From positions 1 to 22,482 of the forward strand of contig UQXU01000022.1 of NCBI GenBank assembly GCA_900545085.1: a DNA stretch of 22,482 nucleotides, given 5' to 3'. This stretch comes from an uncultured Eubacteriales bacterium (GTDB lineage Bacteria; Bacillota; Clostridia; Christensenellales; Christensenellaceae). The notes below the pieces were generated by a model. The model saw only the letters and a program-made list of their open reading frames with translations, was not told the DNA's origin and did no database searches. Of this stretch, positions 7,578-16,113 are shown piece after piece; position 1 is the first letter of the stretch; the number at the start of each line of letters is the position of its first letter. The position numbers and the translations under genes are program-made.

Positions 7578-8459
7578 CTATACCTTTTCTTTTATGTTCT
7601 TCCCCAGCAGGCCGGACGGCTTGAAGATCAGAACTATAATCAAAATGCCAAATACCACTGCATCCGCAAGCTGGGTCGAAATATACCCTTTTGTCAGAGA
7701 TTCAGCTACACCTATCACGTATCCGCCGAGCATCGCTCCGGGAATACTGCCTATACCTCCCAGAACAGCCGCTACAAACGCCTTCAATCCGAGAAGAGAG
7801 CCCATGTATGGAGTCACAAGCGGATATGCCGCACTGTAGAGCACAGAGCCTACCGCCGCGAGACCCGAGCCTAATCCGAATGTAAATGCGATTACACTGC
7901 TCGTATTTATACCCATGAGCTGGCTCGCCTGAGGATCTTCAGAGACGGCGCGCATTGCCTTACCCATACGCGCATTCTTAACCAAAATCTGCAAGCCTAT
8001 CATAAGCAATACAGTTACTATAATAGTTATTATAGTGATAAAACTTATCTGCTTATCTCCGACTGTAATCGGATCTATATTTACGACTGTAGGGAACATT
8101 TTTCCTTCAGATCCAAATATAAGCTGAGATAGATTCTGAAGGAACATGCTGACGCCTATAGCCGTTATTAGCAAAGAAATTCTCGGAGCATTCTTTTTAA
8201 GCAGTCTCCTATAAGCTATTCTTTCAATAAACATTCCTAACAGCGCGCAAAACGCTATGGAAATTATTACTGCTACCCAGAGCGGCAGACCCAGCATTGC
8301 CAAAACGACATAAGCCGCATACGAGCCTACCATGATTATGTCGCCGTGAGCAAAGTTTATCAGCTGAATGATACCGTATACCATGTTGTAGCCCAACGCA
8401 ACGAGAGCGTAGATGCTGCCAACATGCAGACCATTGATAATCTGAGATAAAAATTCCAT
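7578..8459 (-). CDS. livH: Branched-chain amino acid ABC transporter permease LivH
   Basis: A membrane permease of 293 residues. It starts with the typical LivH block INGLHVGSIYALVALGYNMVYG followed by LINFAHGDIIMVGSY, and has LGLKAFVAAVLGGIGSIPGAMLGG near the C-terminal third, the coupling-helix loop. It pairs with LivM. A 156-base gap with hairpins separates it from livJ upstream, so its mRNA may be less abundant than that of the binding protein. Confidence 0.95.
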   Translation of the reverse strand: MEFLSQIINGLHVGSIYALVALGYNMVYGIIQLINFAHGDIIMVGSYAAYVVLAMLGLPLWVAVIISIAFCALLGMFIERIAYRRLLKKNAPRISLLITAIGVSMFLQNLSQLIFGSEGKMFPTVVNIDPITVGDKQISFITIITIIVTVLLMIGLQILVKNARMGKAMRAVSEDPQASQLMGINTSSVIAFTFGLGSGLAAVGSVLYSAAYPLVTPYMGSLLGLKAFVAAVLGGIGSIPGAMLGGYVIGVAESLTKGYISTQLADAVVFGILIIVLIFKPSGLLGKNIKEKV

Positions 8460-8493
8460 TAATATACCACCTAGACCGAAATTTAACTTGGAT

Positions 8494-8588
8494 ACAGCTC
8501 TTGCGGTCTCAAAAGCTGTCCGCCAAGCCGACAGAGGGCTTTAGCCTCTTATTATTAAGAAAGAGGGATAAGCACATCATCCCTCTCT
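8494..8588 (-). promoter_or_regulatory. Hairpin cluster between livJ and livH (probable attenuator or mRNA stabiliser)
   Basis: Reading the minus strand away from livJ there are three stems. First, AGAGGGAT/ATCCCTCT (8586-8579 with 8569-8562), followed by a broken T-run TTTCTT. Second, an imperfect stem AGAGGCT/AGCCCTCT in 8550-8533. Third, ACAGCT/AGCTGT (8519-8514 with 8499-8494). Hairpins at this place are known to lower permease expression relative to the binding protein in ABC operons. The exact role here is inferred. Confidence 0.6.
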
Positions 8589-8615
8589 CGTAATATCTAG
8601 CCTGACAATATCGTC

Positions 8616-9800
8616 TTACTTGTAAGCTTCTACAACCTTGTACTCACCGTTTTCAATAGTGGTGATTGTAGCCGCCTTGTCAGGAGTACCGTTCTCGTCA
8701 AATGTTATTGTGCCTGTGAGACCTGTGTACTCAATAGCCTGCATAGCATCTATAATAGCCTGGCTGTCTGTGGAGCCTGCTGCTTCGATGGACTCGATCA
8801 TGATCATCATAGCGTCATAGCCGAGAGCTGCAAACTGAGAGGGCTCTTCGTCATAAGCTTCTTTGTATGCGTTTACAAAGTTAACTACCTTTTCATCCTC
8901 GCTGGAAGAAGAGAACTGGCAGCAGAAGTATGCGCCGTCTACAGTCTCTGTGCCGTTGCCGCCGAGCTGCTTAATAACGCCTTCCCATCCATCAGCGCCG
9001 AGAAGCTGAACATCTACTCCGACTTCCTTAGCCTGAGCAGCGATCTGAGCTACATCCTGATAATAAACAGGTACGAACAGACAATCAGCGCCTGCGCTCT
9101 TAATCTTTGTGAGCTGAGACTTAAAGTCTACGTCGCCGCCGGTGTAAGATTCCTTAGCTACTATTTCAAGACCGACAGTAGCAGCCGTGGATTCAAAGGA
9201 CTTCATAAGTCCTTCAGAATAGTCGTCGGCATTGTTGTAAAGAATAGCGGCCTTTTTGAGGCTGAGTTTTTCTGCCGCATATTTAGCCATAACTTCGCCC
9301 TGGAAGGGGTCCGTAAAGCATGCGCGGAATACATTAGGACCTGCGCTTGTTACTTCATCAGCAGTAGCCGTACCGGAGATCATCGGCATGTTGTCCTGAG
9401 CTGCAACCTGAGCGACTGCAATAGAGGGCTTGGACGTAACGTCGCCGACGATGCCTACTACGCCGCTTGCAACGAGTTTATCATAAGCGTTTGTGGCTTC
9501 GTTCGGATCGCCCTTTTCATCAAGGCACTCAAAAGAAATATTCATTCCGTTTGCATTAGCCTCAGCGACGGCCAGTTTAGCTCCGTTGCTTGCCGCTATA
9601 CCGTAAACAGAAACATCGCCCGTCAGCGGTGCAAGACCGCCGATTTTAATTTCTTCGCCTGTAGCTGTTGTCGCAGCGCCGGAAGCTTCAGCGCCGTCTG
9701 CACTTGCCGTGCTTGCAGAATCGGAGCCGCCGGAGCAAGCCGCGAAAGCAAACGCGGACACCATCGCAGCCATAGCAGCAGCGATAAATCTCTTCTTCAT
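8616..9800 (-). CDS. livJ: Branched-chain amino acid ABC transporter substrate-binding lipoprotein
   Basis: The extracellular receptor of the LIV importer, type I periplasmic-binding fold, 394 residues from the chosen start. The signal peptide begins MKKRFIAAAMAAM and ends at FAAC followed by a Gly/Ser/Ala-rich linker, so it is lipid-anchored. The mature domain opens with IKIGGLAPLTGDVSVYGIAA, the conserved entry block, and contains GVVGIVGDVTSKPSIAVA and YDAMMIMIESIEAAGS typical of the family. An in-frame ATG exists 19 codons upstream, but the GGAGG at 9811-9815 and the signal-peptide layout fix the start at 9800. The substrate may be Leu/Ile/Val or another amino acid or amide; the sequence does not decide. 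Confidence 0.94.
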   Translation of the reverse strand: MKKRFIAAAMAAMVSAFAFAACSGGSDSASTASADGAEASGAATTATGEEIKIGGLAPLTGDVSVYGIAASNGAKLAVAEANANGMNISFECLDEKGDPNEATNAYDKLVASGVVGIVGDVTSKPSIAVAQVAAQDNMPMISGTATADEVTSAGPNVFRACFTDPFQGEVMAKYAAEKLSLKKAAILYNNADDYSEGLMKSFESTAATVGLEIVAKESYTGGDVDFKSQLTKIKSAGADCLFVPVYYQDVAQIAAQAKEVGVDVQLLGADGWEGVIKQLGGNGTETVDGAYFCCQFSSSSEDEKVVNFVNAYKEAYDEEPSQFAALGYDAMMIMIESIEAAGSTDSQAIIDAMQAIEYTGLTGTITFDENGTPDKAATITTIENGEYKVVEAYK

Positions 9801-9877
9801 TTTTTGTTTTCCTCCATATAATTTGTGTACTTCGCCTACATTGATTAATGTCGGCATATAAGTGCGAAATCATAATT

Positions 9878-9906
9878 ATTATACTACTCTATCACGCATT
9901 ATACAA
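9878..9906 (-). promoter_or_regulatory. Probable promoter of the liv operon
   Basis: Weak -35 TTGTAT (9906-9901), a 17-base spacer and perfect -10 TATAAT (9883-9878) on the minus strand, about 78 bases before livJ. Other TATAAT-like sequences in this AT-rich stretch (9901-10046) lack a -35 at proper spacing. No clear operator or riboswitch was seen. Confidence 0.45.
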
Positions 9907-10046
9907 GTTTTTTCTCGGTCATTTCTCAAATATAACCTTTTTCAGTATAGCAATATATCATAGGCTGAATTCCTATATTATAATAACATCTATACATTAT
10001 TTTTTAAACAGTCAATATCTGTTAATATATAAAAATTATTTACAGT

Positions 10047-10081
10047 AAAAAAGCCCGTTGCTGAAATCCTCAGCAACAGGC
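10047..10081 (-). terminator. Terminator of the fab/acc operon after degV
   Basis: The strong minus-strand hairpin GCCTGTTGCTGA (10081-10070) / TCAGCAACGGGC (10064-10053) is followed by six T. It starts eight bases after the degV stop. Confidence 0.93.
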
Positions 10082-10088
10082 AATCAGT

Positions 10089-10916
10089 TTATTGTTCAGC
10101 AGCATCCTTCCAGGATGTTCCTATGACATCAAATCCAAGGTGTATCCCCAAGACCGGTCCGACTTTTCTCAGTTGGACATTGGCGCCGCATTTTTTCTCG
10201 AGCATCTCCGCCAGACGATTCGCCGCCTGAGCCTCTGTGATGTACTCAACCACTATCTCTTCCGCATTCTCAGGCACGCGCGCCGCGAGCTTCCTAAGCT
10301 GCTCGTTCAATCCGCGCGATACTTCGTAATATACTACCGCCCCGTCGTGGATTTTCAATATTGGGCGCTGGTTCAAGATTGTACCTACAGATTGGCGCAC
10401 AAGTCCCAGACGTCCGCTCCTGCGCAGAGGGGTTAGATCGCGCACTGAGAAATATGTATGAACTCTGTCTTTTTCCGTTTCAAGCTTATCTGCGATATCA
10501 TTCAGCGTGCCGCCGGCGTCTATCAACTCTCTCGCACGGCGCACCAGCATAAAAAGACCTCCGGCAGTCATGCGGGAATCTACTACTCTAATAGACTTTT
10601 TGCCCAGCTCTTCTGCACATACGCATGCGTTGCTGAATGTTCCGCTCAATCTGGAGGAGAGCGTCACGCAAAGAATCTCATGACCCGAAGCACGCAGAGA
10701 AGCAAAAGTGTTGAGAATCCTTCCCATGCCCGGCTGCGAAGTTTTCATGTCGTTAATCTTGTAATTCAGACTTCCGTCATATGTAAACTCGTCAATATAT
10801 CCTTCCGTTTTCAGAACGCCGTCTACCGTATACGTCATCGGAACATATATCACTCCAAGCTTTCTCGCTTCTTGCTGGGTTAAATATGCAGTACTGTCCG
10901 TAACTAAAACTATCAT
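10089..10916 (-). CDS. DegV family protein (putative fatty-acid-binding, FakB-like)
   Basis: A 275-residue DegV-fold protein. Family motifs: VTDSTAYL (about 5-12), TSQPG (59-63) and SSRLSG (87-92), the polar residues that hold the carboxylate of a bound fatty acid in known DegV/FakB structures. FakB proteins present fatty acids to the kinase FakA for acyl-phosphate formation. FakA is not in the window. The ATG overlaps the accA stop (ATGA), so the gene is translationally coupled to the fatty-acid operon and ends at its terminator. This supports a lipid role (inference). The ligand is not known. Confidence 0.9.
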   Translation of the reverse strand: MIVLVTDSTAYLTQQEARKLGVIYVPMTYTVDGVLKTEGYIDEFTYDGSLNYKINDMKTSQPGMGRILNTFASLRASGHEILCVTLSSRLSGTFSNACVCAEELGKKSIRVVDSRMTAGGLFMLVRRARELIDAGGTLNDIADKLETEKDRVHTYFSVRDLTPLRRSGRLGLVRQSVGTILNQRPILKIHDGAVVYYEVSRGLNEQLRKLAARVPENAEEIVVEYITEAQAANRLAEMLEKKCGANVQLRKVGPVLGIHLGFDVIGTSWKDAAEQ

Positions 10917-11698
10917 TGCTGCGTTCTCCCTATCTTTCTAAATCTATCATATCGACGACGCGCCAGTTCCTCGCCGGAAAGCGAATCATAATACGCTATT
11001 TTCTCAATCAGTTCCTTCTTCATTTGCGAATAAACATCCGAAAAATCCTGACCATTATTCTCCATAAATATTTCTTCTATCACGCCGAAGTTTTTTAAAT
11101 CCGCCGCTGTGAATTTCAGCGCTTCAGCCGCCTGCTCCACTTTGGAAGCGTCCTTCCAGATTATGCTCGCGGCGCCTTCGGGGGATATGACTGAATAGTA
11201 TGCGTTTTCCATCATCCATACTTCATTGGCAACCGCCAGCCCAATCGCGCCTCCGCTCCCGCCTTCTCCGATTACTACGGATATAATCGGCGTTTGCAGC
11301 ATCATCATTTCCATAAGGTTTGTAGCTATCGCGCTTCCCTGACCGCGCTCCTCAGCTCCGATTCCGCAGTATGCTCCCGATGTATCTACAAAACAAATAA
11401 CCGGTCGCTTAAATTTCTCCGCCTGCTTCATCAGGCGCAGAGCCTTGCGGTAACCCTCTGGATTCGGCGCTCCGAAGTTATGTTTGATTTTAGTTTTAGT
11501 ATCCTCGCCTTTTTCTATAGCTATTACTGTCACGAACTCTCCGTCCAGCTTAGCTATGCCGCCGACCACAGCTGCATCGTCGGCGAAAAGTCTGTCTCCG
11601 TGCAGCTCAAAAAAATCAGTGAAAATATTCTCTATAAATTTTTTTGCTGTCGGCCTGCCTTGGGCACGGGATTTTATTACACTGTCATATGCACTCAT
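10913..11698 (-). CDS. accA: Acetyl-CoA carboxylase carboxyltransferase subunit alpha
   Basis: With AccD this transfers carboxyl from carboxybiotin to acetyl-CoA to make malonyl-CoA in the cytoplasm. From the ATG at 11698 it has 261 residues. It shows HGDRLFADD, GAPNPEGYRKALRLM, FVDTSGAY and GEGGSGGAIGLAVANEVWMM (from residue 144), the oxyanion-hole glycine region of the alpha subunit. It is shorter than Gram-negative AccA because the long N-terminal extension is absent, as usual in Clostridia. An in-frame ATG exists at 11719, but 11698 overlaps the accD stop as ATGA and has GGGGAGGG just upstream, so it is preferred. Confidence 0.96.
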   Translation of the reverse strand: MSAYDSVIKSRAQGRPTAKKFIENIFTDFFELHGDRLFADDAAVVGGIAKLDGEFVTVIAIEKGEDTKTKIKHNFGAPNPEGYRKALRLMKQAEKFKRPVICFVDTSGAYCGIGAEERGQGSAIATNLMEMMMLQTPIISVVIGEGGSGGAIGLAVANEVWMMENAYYSVISPEGAASIIWKDASKVEQAAEALKFTAADLKNFGVIEEIFMENNGQDFSDVYSQMKKELIEKIAYYDSLSGEELARRRYDRFRKIGRTQQ

Positions 11699-12549
11699 GC
11701 TTCCCTCCCCGCGTGGCATTCCAGCAGCATCGCTATCACTGCCTTTTGTTCACTTCGCTCTACTATATTGTCTACAAAGCCTTTCTCCAGCAGGAATTCA
11801 GATCTTTGAAATCCCTCCGGAAGCTCCTGTCTTATAGTTTGCTTTATCACTCTCGGACCGGCAAATCCCACACGCGCGTTCGGCTCCGCAAGGATGATGT
11901 CGCCTTCCATGGCAAAGCTTGCCGTCACGCCGCCCGTCGTCGGATCCGTAAGCACAGTGAGGTAGAACAGCCCTACATCGCTGTGCAGCTTTACCGCTCC
12001 GCTTACCTTCGCCATCTGCATCAAAGATAAAATACCTTCCTGCATACGCGCGCCGCCGGAAGCCGTATAGCCCACGACGCTGAGCGAGCGATCTATGGAG
12101 TATTCAAACAATCTCGCCAGCTTGTCTCCGACAACCGTACCCATGCTCCCCATGAGGAAGCTCTGTTCCATCACAAAAAGCGCGCATCTTTGACCGCCGA
12201 TCTCGCATTCTCCTGTTACGACCGCTTCATTTTCTCCCGTATTTTTGACAGCGTCTTCAAGCTTTTTTGCATATCCGGGAAAATCTATAAGATCGCTCGA
12301 CGTCATGTCAGCAAAAAGCTCTTTAAACGTTCCCTCGTCCGCCAGCATTTCTATACGTTGTCTCGCACTCATTTTTTCATACGCACCGCAATGAGGGCAT
12401 ATATTAAAGTTTTCGCGCAGTCCGGATACGTAAGAAGTCTTTTTGCAAGCCGGACAAACCGCAAGCTTATCCCTGCTCACGCCTTTATTTTTATCTATAC
12501 CTTCGAGAGTCACATTCGGTCTCAAAAAAAGACTTTTTTGAAGCGGCAT
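11695..12549 (-). CDS. accD: Acetyl-CoA carboxylase carboxyltransferase subunit beta
   Basis: Partner of AccA, 284 residues. The N-terminus holds the zinc ribbon: Cys32, Cys35, Cys51 and Cys54 in CPAC and CPHC. The carboxyltransferase domain follows, with MEQSFLMGSMGTVVGDKLAR, SASGGARMQEG-type motif (here TASGGARMQEGILSLMQMAK) and LTDPTTGGVTASFAMEGD. The stop overlaps the accA start by ATGA, as expected for subunits of one alpha2beta2 complex. A GGGGAGTG ribosome-binding site lies directly before the ATG at 12549. Confidence 0.96.
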   Translation of the reverse strand: MPLQKSLFLRPNVTLEGIDKNKGVSRDKLAVCPACKKTSYVSGLRENFNICPHCGAYEKMSARQRIEMLADEGTFKELFADMTSSDLIDFPGYAKKLEDAVKNTGENEAVVTGECEIGGQRCALFVMEQSFLMGSMGTVVGDKLARLFEYSIDRSLSVVGYTASGGARMQEGILSLMQMAKVSGAVKLHSDVGLFYLTVLTDPTTGGVTASFAMEGDIILAEPNARVGFAGPRVIKQTIRQELPEGFQRSEFLLEKGFVDNIVERSEQKAVIAMLLECHAGREA

Positions 12550-12579
12550 TCATTCACTCCCCTAATAATATTTTAAAAT

Positions 12580-13926
12580 TTAGAACAGCAGCTTGTGCTC
12601 TTCCATAAAACCCGTATTGTAATCTCCGGATTGAAAATCCTCATCGGAAATAATAGCAACCTGAAGCTCTCTGTTGTGCTCCACGCCTTCAATAACTACC
12701 TCGCAGAGCGCGGCTATCATTTTCCGCATAGCCTCCTCGCGAGTCTGAGCATGAACTATAAGCTTTGCTATCATAGAGTCATAAAAAGGCGGTATGGAAT
12801 AACCCTGATAGAGCGCAGTATCAAATCTGACCCACGGTCCCCCAGGGACGTGAAGCATTGTAATAGTACCGCACGAAGGTCTGAAATCCTGAAGCGGATT
12901 TTCTGCATTTATTCTGCACTCTATAGCGTGACCGCTAATCTTCACATCGTCTTGTGTAAACTCCAGCGGAAGCCCCGCCGCCACACGGATCTGCCATTTT
13001 ACGAGGTCTATATCAGTAACCAGCTCTGTGACAGGATGCTCTACCTGTAATCTGGTGTTCATCTCCATAAAGTAGAAGTTGTTCTCAGTATCCAACAAAT
13101 ATTCTACAGTGCCCAATCCGCGATAATCCACCGCTTTTGCCGCCAATACAGAAGCGGCCATCATGCGCTCGCGCAGCTCGGGGAAAACCGCAGGCGAAGG
13201 ACTCTCCTCCACAAGCTTCTGGTTTTTGCGCTGTATGGAACATTCGCGTTCTCCGAGACAGACAACATTGCCGTAATCATCACAGATGAGCTGAATCTCT
13301 ATATGACGCGCAGGACGCATAAATCTTTCCATATACACCGCGCCGTCGCCGAACGCGCTCTGCGCCTCAGCCGTCGCAGTCTCGAACGCGCGCTTGACTT
13401 CGTCTATAGAGTTAACCTTACGGATGCCTCTGCCGCCGCCGCCGGATCTGGCCTTTATGAGAAGCGGAAAACCTATTTCCAAAGCCAATTCTTTAGCTTC
13501 TTCTGCATCTCGTACAATATCCGGACTTCCCGGAACGGTAGGCACGCCCGCTTTCTTCATAGATTTTCTGGCCTCGTCTTTATCGCCCGCCAGGCTTATC
13601 GTTTTTGCACTGGGCCCTATAAACTTGAGATCATTTTCCTCGCAAAGCAAAGCAAAGCCGCTGTCCTCCGAAAGCAAGCCATACCCGGGATGCACCGCCT
13701 CAGCTCCTGTCAGCTTCGCAGCCATAACTATAGATTCTTTATTCAAATAGCTCCCCTGCACAGGCGCAGGTCCAATGCAAATGCTCTCGTCCGCGAGGCT
13801 GACATGCAGCGCCTCTCTGTCCGCATCCGAAAAGACAGCCACCGTAGAAATGCCCATCTCTTTGCACGCGCGTATTATTCTTACGGCGATCTCGCCTCTG
13901 TTTGCTATTAGTATCTTAGAAAACAC
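12580..13926 (-). CDS. accC: Acetyl-CoA carboxylase biotin carboxylase subunit
   Basis: ATP-grasp enzyme that carboxylates the biotin on AccB, 448 residues, the normal length. Visible motifs: FSKILIANRGEIAVRI at the N-terminus, GPSAKTISLAGDKDEA, KARSGGGGRGIR (ATP-binding glycine loop), MERFMRPARHIEIQ and FYFMEMNTRLQVEHPVTE (metal and catalytic residues). The start is GTG at 13926, supported by GAAGG with seven bases of spacing and by exact agreement with the family N-terminus. It begins three bases after the fabZ stop. Confidence 0.97.
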   Translation of the reverse strand: MFSKILIANRGEIAVRIIRACKEMGISTVAVFSDADREALHVSLADESICIGPAPVQGSYLNKESIVMAAKLTGAEAVHPGYGLLSEDSGFALLCEENDLKFIGPSAKTISLAGDKDEARKSMKKAGVPTVPGSPDIVRDAEEAKELALEIGFPLLIKARSGGGGRGIRKVNSIDEVKRAFETATAEAQSAFGDGAVYMERFMRPARHIEIQLICDDYGNVVCLGERECSIQRKNQKLVEESPSPAVFPELRERMMAASVLAAKAVDYRGLGTVEYLLDTENNFYFMEMNTRLQVEHPVTELVTDIDLVKWQIRVAAGLPLEFTQDDVKISGHAIECRINAENPLQDFRPSCGTITMLHVPGGPWVRFDTALYQGYSIPPFYDSMIAKLIVHAQTREEAMRKMIAALCEVVIEGVEHNRELQVAIISDEDFQSGDYNTGFMEEHKLLF

Positions 13927-13929
13927 TGT

Positions 13930-14355
13930 TTAACCTTCTTGACCTTCCAGAGCAGCGAAGGACATCTGAGCCTTAGCGCAAAGCTTCCCGTTCACATGCG
14001 CTTCCGCTGAAGTGAAATAAAACGGAACGCGCTTTTTGTCCAAACGCGCAGTAGTTACTATAGTGTCTCCGGGTTTTACCATGCCTTTAAAACGAACTTT
14101 GTCGATGCTTGTATAATAAGGCGTTTTCCCTTTGAGCTCATCCGCGAGAATGACAGCGCATGCCTGTGCCATGATTTCGCAAAGTACGACGCCGGGAACA
14201 ACGGGGTTTCCCGGGAAGTGACCCTTGAGGAACCACTCGTCGCCTGTGACATGATAGTATGCGGTAGCAACGCCGTCTTCTCCAAGCTGCGCCTCATCTA
14301 CCAGCAGCATCGGCTCACGATGCGGCAGAATATCTTTCAGTTCATCTCTAGTCAC
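13930..14355 (-). CDS. fabZ: 3-hydroxyacyl-ACP dehydratase FabZ
   Basis: Removes water from 3-hydroxyacyl-ACP to give trans-2-enoyl-ACP. 141 residues, hot-dog fold. It has LPHREPMLLVDE (10-21) and the catalytic pair His46 in KGHFPGNPVVPGV and Glu60 in LCEIMAQA. The start codon is GTG at 14355 with GGGGAGAG upstream. No FabA, FabM or FabN-like isomerase is visible in the cluster, so how unsaturated acyl chains are made cannot be read from this window. Confidence 0.96.
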   Translation of the reverse strand: MTRDELKDILPHREPMLLVDEAQLGEDGVATAYYHVTGDEWFLKGHFPGNPVVPGVVLCEIMAQACAVILADELKGKTPYYTSIDKVRFKGMVKPGDTIVTTARLDKKRVPFYFTSAEAHVNGKLCAKAQMSFAALEGQEG

Positions 14356-14378
14356 GAAAATCTCTCCCCTCCGAAATC

Positions 14379-14831
14379 TCAGAATATTTTAAAAAGTGTC
14401 TGACCGTATTCGACTACATCTCCATTGGAAACACAAATGTCCACAATTTCTCCATCCTGCTCGGCGACAATCTCATTCATAAGCTTCATCGCCTCGATTA
14501 TACATAGGACATCGCCCTTCTTGACTTTGCTGCCCAATGCGACATACGGTTCGCTGTCCGGATTCGGCGCAGCATAAAAAACGCCAACCATCGGCGAATC
14601 GACCGTCTTGACGTCATTGAAGTCCAAGCCGGGGTCCTTCTCCATAGCCGGATTCGGTGCTACAAATTGAGTTGCTGTGTTAATGGGAGCGAGCTGAGGA
14701 GCGGAATTCGCCTCCCGCTCTGCCTTAGCGTTTTCTATCTTAATCTTGGTCTCGCCTTCTTCGACCTCGATAGTTGAAAGATTCAGCTCTTTTACTATCT
14801 CAGCCAGCTCTCTGACTAATTTTATGTCCAT
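14379..14831 (-). CDS. accB: Acetyl-CoA carboxylase biotin carboxyl carrier protein
   Basis: Carries biotin between AccC and AccA/AccD. 150 residues. The N-terminal helix (VRELAEIVKELNLSTIEVEEG) is followed by a Pro/Ala/Asn-rich linker (about 42-65) and the biotinyl domain from about residue 75, with VDSPMVGVFYAAPNPDSEPYV and the biotin site EAMKLMNEI, Lys116 being the modified residue. It lies 12 bases downstream of fabF. Confidence 0.97.
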   Translation of the reverse strand: MDIKLVRELAEIVKELNLSTIEVEEGETKIKIENAKAEREANSAPQLAPINTATQFVAPNPAMEKDPGLDFNDVKTVDSPMVGVFYAAPNPDSEPYVALGSKVKKGDVLCIIEAMKLMNEIVAEQDGEIVDICVSNGDVVEYGQTLFKIF

Positions 14832-14843
14832 TTCTCTCCCTCG

Positions 14844-16085
14844 TCAGCCCTTGTAAGCACGCAGAGCTATGCAGGCGTTGTGACCGCCAAATCCCAGCGA
14901 GCTGGAAAGAGCAACCGTGAGGTCTGCTTCCTTACTGTTTATCGGTGTGCAGTCCAAATCACAGCTCTCGTCCTGCTGCTCCAGACCTGCCGTCGGCGGA
15001 ACCACGCCGTTTTTCAGCGCCAGCGCGCTTGCGATAGCCTCTATCGCGCCTGCCGCGCCGAGCATATGCCCTGTCACGGACTTTGTAGAGCTTACATGCG
15101 CCTTATACGCAATGTCGTCCCCGAGAGCCTTCTTTATAGCGATTGTCTCGGAGGGATCGTTTAGAGGCGTGCCTGTGCCGTGAGCGTTAATATACAGCAC
15201 GTCCTCTGCGCTAAGCCCCGCTTCGTTAGCCGCCATCGCGATAGCCTTCGCCGCTGTCGAACCATCCGGACGAGGAGCTGTTACATGGTGAGCATCGCAC
15301 GTGTTTCCGTAGCCGCATACTTCGGCAATTATGTTCGCTCCGCGCGCTTTAGCGTGCTCCAGCTCTTCGAGCACAACTATACCGGCTCCCTCGCCCATGA
15401 CGAAGCCTCCGCGTCTCTTGTCGAAAGGCAGCGACGCCAACGCAGGATCTTCAGACAGGCTGAGAGCCTGACAGTTTACAAATCCGCCGACAGCGAGCTC
15501 TGTTATGGTAGCTTCTGTACCACCTGTAATAATAGCGTCGGCATATCCGTGCATAACCGCGCGGTAAGCCTCGCCGATAGAATTTGTAGAGGTTGCGCAC
15601 GCCGTTACAGTGGGGAGGGAAGGTCCCTGTGCATTGTATTTTATAGCAACGTTGCCTGACGCCATGTTGAGTATCATGGTCGGGATGAAGTTGGGAGAAA
15701 TCCTGCCCGGTCCCTTTTCAAGCATCTTCTTAGTTTCGTTCACGAATGTAATCATACCGCCCGTGCCGGAGCCGATATACACGCCGAAGCGGTCAGGATC
15801 TATATTCCCCACGATCCCGCTTTGATCCACAGCCTGCTTAGCGGCTGCCATCGCATACTGCGTGAACAAATCCATTCTGCGCACATCTTTTTTATCCAAA
15901 TCAAAATCAGCCGGAACAAAATCCTTTACTTCAGCCGCCACTTTAGCTTTGAGGTTTGATGCGTCAAAACGTGTAATGGGGCCGATTCCGATATTGCCCT
16001 GCACTGCATTATTCCAAAATGTATCTATATCATTTCCGATAGGAGAAATAACGCCCATACCGGTAATGACAACTCTTCTTTTCAT
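14844..16085 (-). CDS. fabF: 3-oxoacyl-ACP synthase II (beta-ketoacyl-ACP synthase)
   Basis: Elongating condensing enzyme, 413 residues. Catalytic triad visible: Cys163 in TACATSTNS, His302 in NAHGTGTPLND and His340 in SVTGHMLGAAGA. N-terminal MKRRVVITGMGVISPIGND and C-terminal SSSLGFGGHNACIAL are family hallmarks. It is the only condensing enzyme in the cluster; the initiating FabH is absent from the window. Confidence 0.97.
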   Translation of the reverse strand: MKRRVVITGMGVISPIGNDIDTFWNNAVQGNIGIGPITRFDASNLKAKVAAEVKDFVPADFDLDKKDVRRMDLFTQYAMAAAKQAVDQSGIVGNIDPDRFGVYIGSGTGGMITFVNETKKMLEKGPGRISPNFIPTMILNMASGNVAIKYNAQGPSLPTVTACATSTNSIGEAYRAVMHGYADAIITGGTEATITELAVGGFVNCQALSLSEDPALASLPFDKRRGGFVMGEGAGIVVLEELEHAKARGANIIAEVCGYGNTCDAHHVTAPRPDGSTAAKAIAMAANEAGLSAEDVLYINAHGTGTPLNDPSETIAIKKALGDDIAYKAHVSSTKSVTGHMLGAAGAIEAIASALALKNGVVPPTAGLEQQDESCDLDCTPINSKEADLTVALSSSLGFGGHNACIALRAYKG

Positions 16086-16113
16086 CTGCTTCTCCTTTCC
16101 GGCGCATATTCAA

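Noticed and set aside
9801..9857. Upstream ATG giving a 19-residue extension of livJ
   Set aside because: It would place non-hydrophobic residues before the signal peptide and has no ribosome-binding site. GGAGG sits before the ATG at 9800.
11699..11719. Seven-codon longer start for accA at 11719
   Set aside because: The ATG at 11698 forms an ATGA overlap with the accD stop and has GGGGAGGG at suitable distance. The longer form begins within the accD end without such a site.
13303..13911. 202-codon open frame on the plus strand inside accC
   Set aside because: It is antisense to the well-supported biotin carboxylase gene, its product is rich in Arg, Ser and His with no domain pattern, and it has no ribosome-binding site. 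The same holds for the long plus-strand frames at 2995-3585, 15862-16533, 18030-18785 and 20189-20800.
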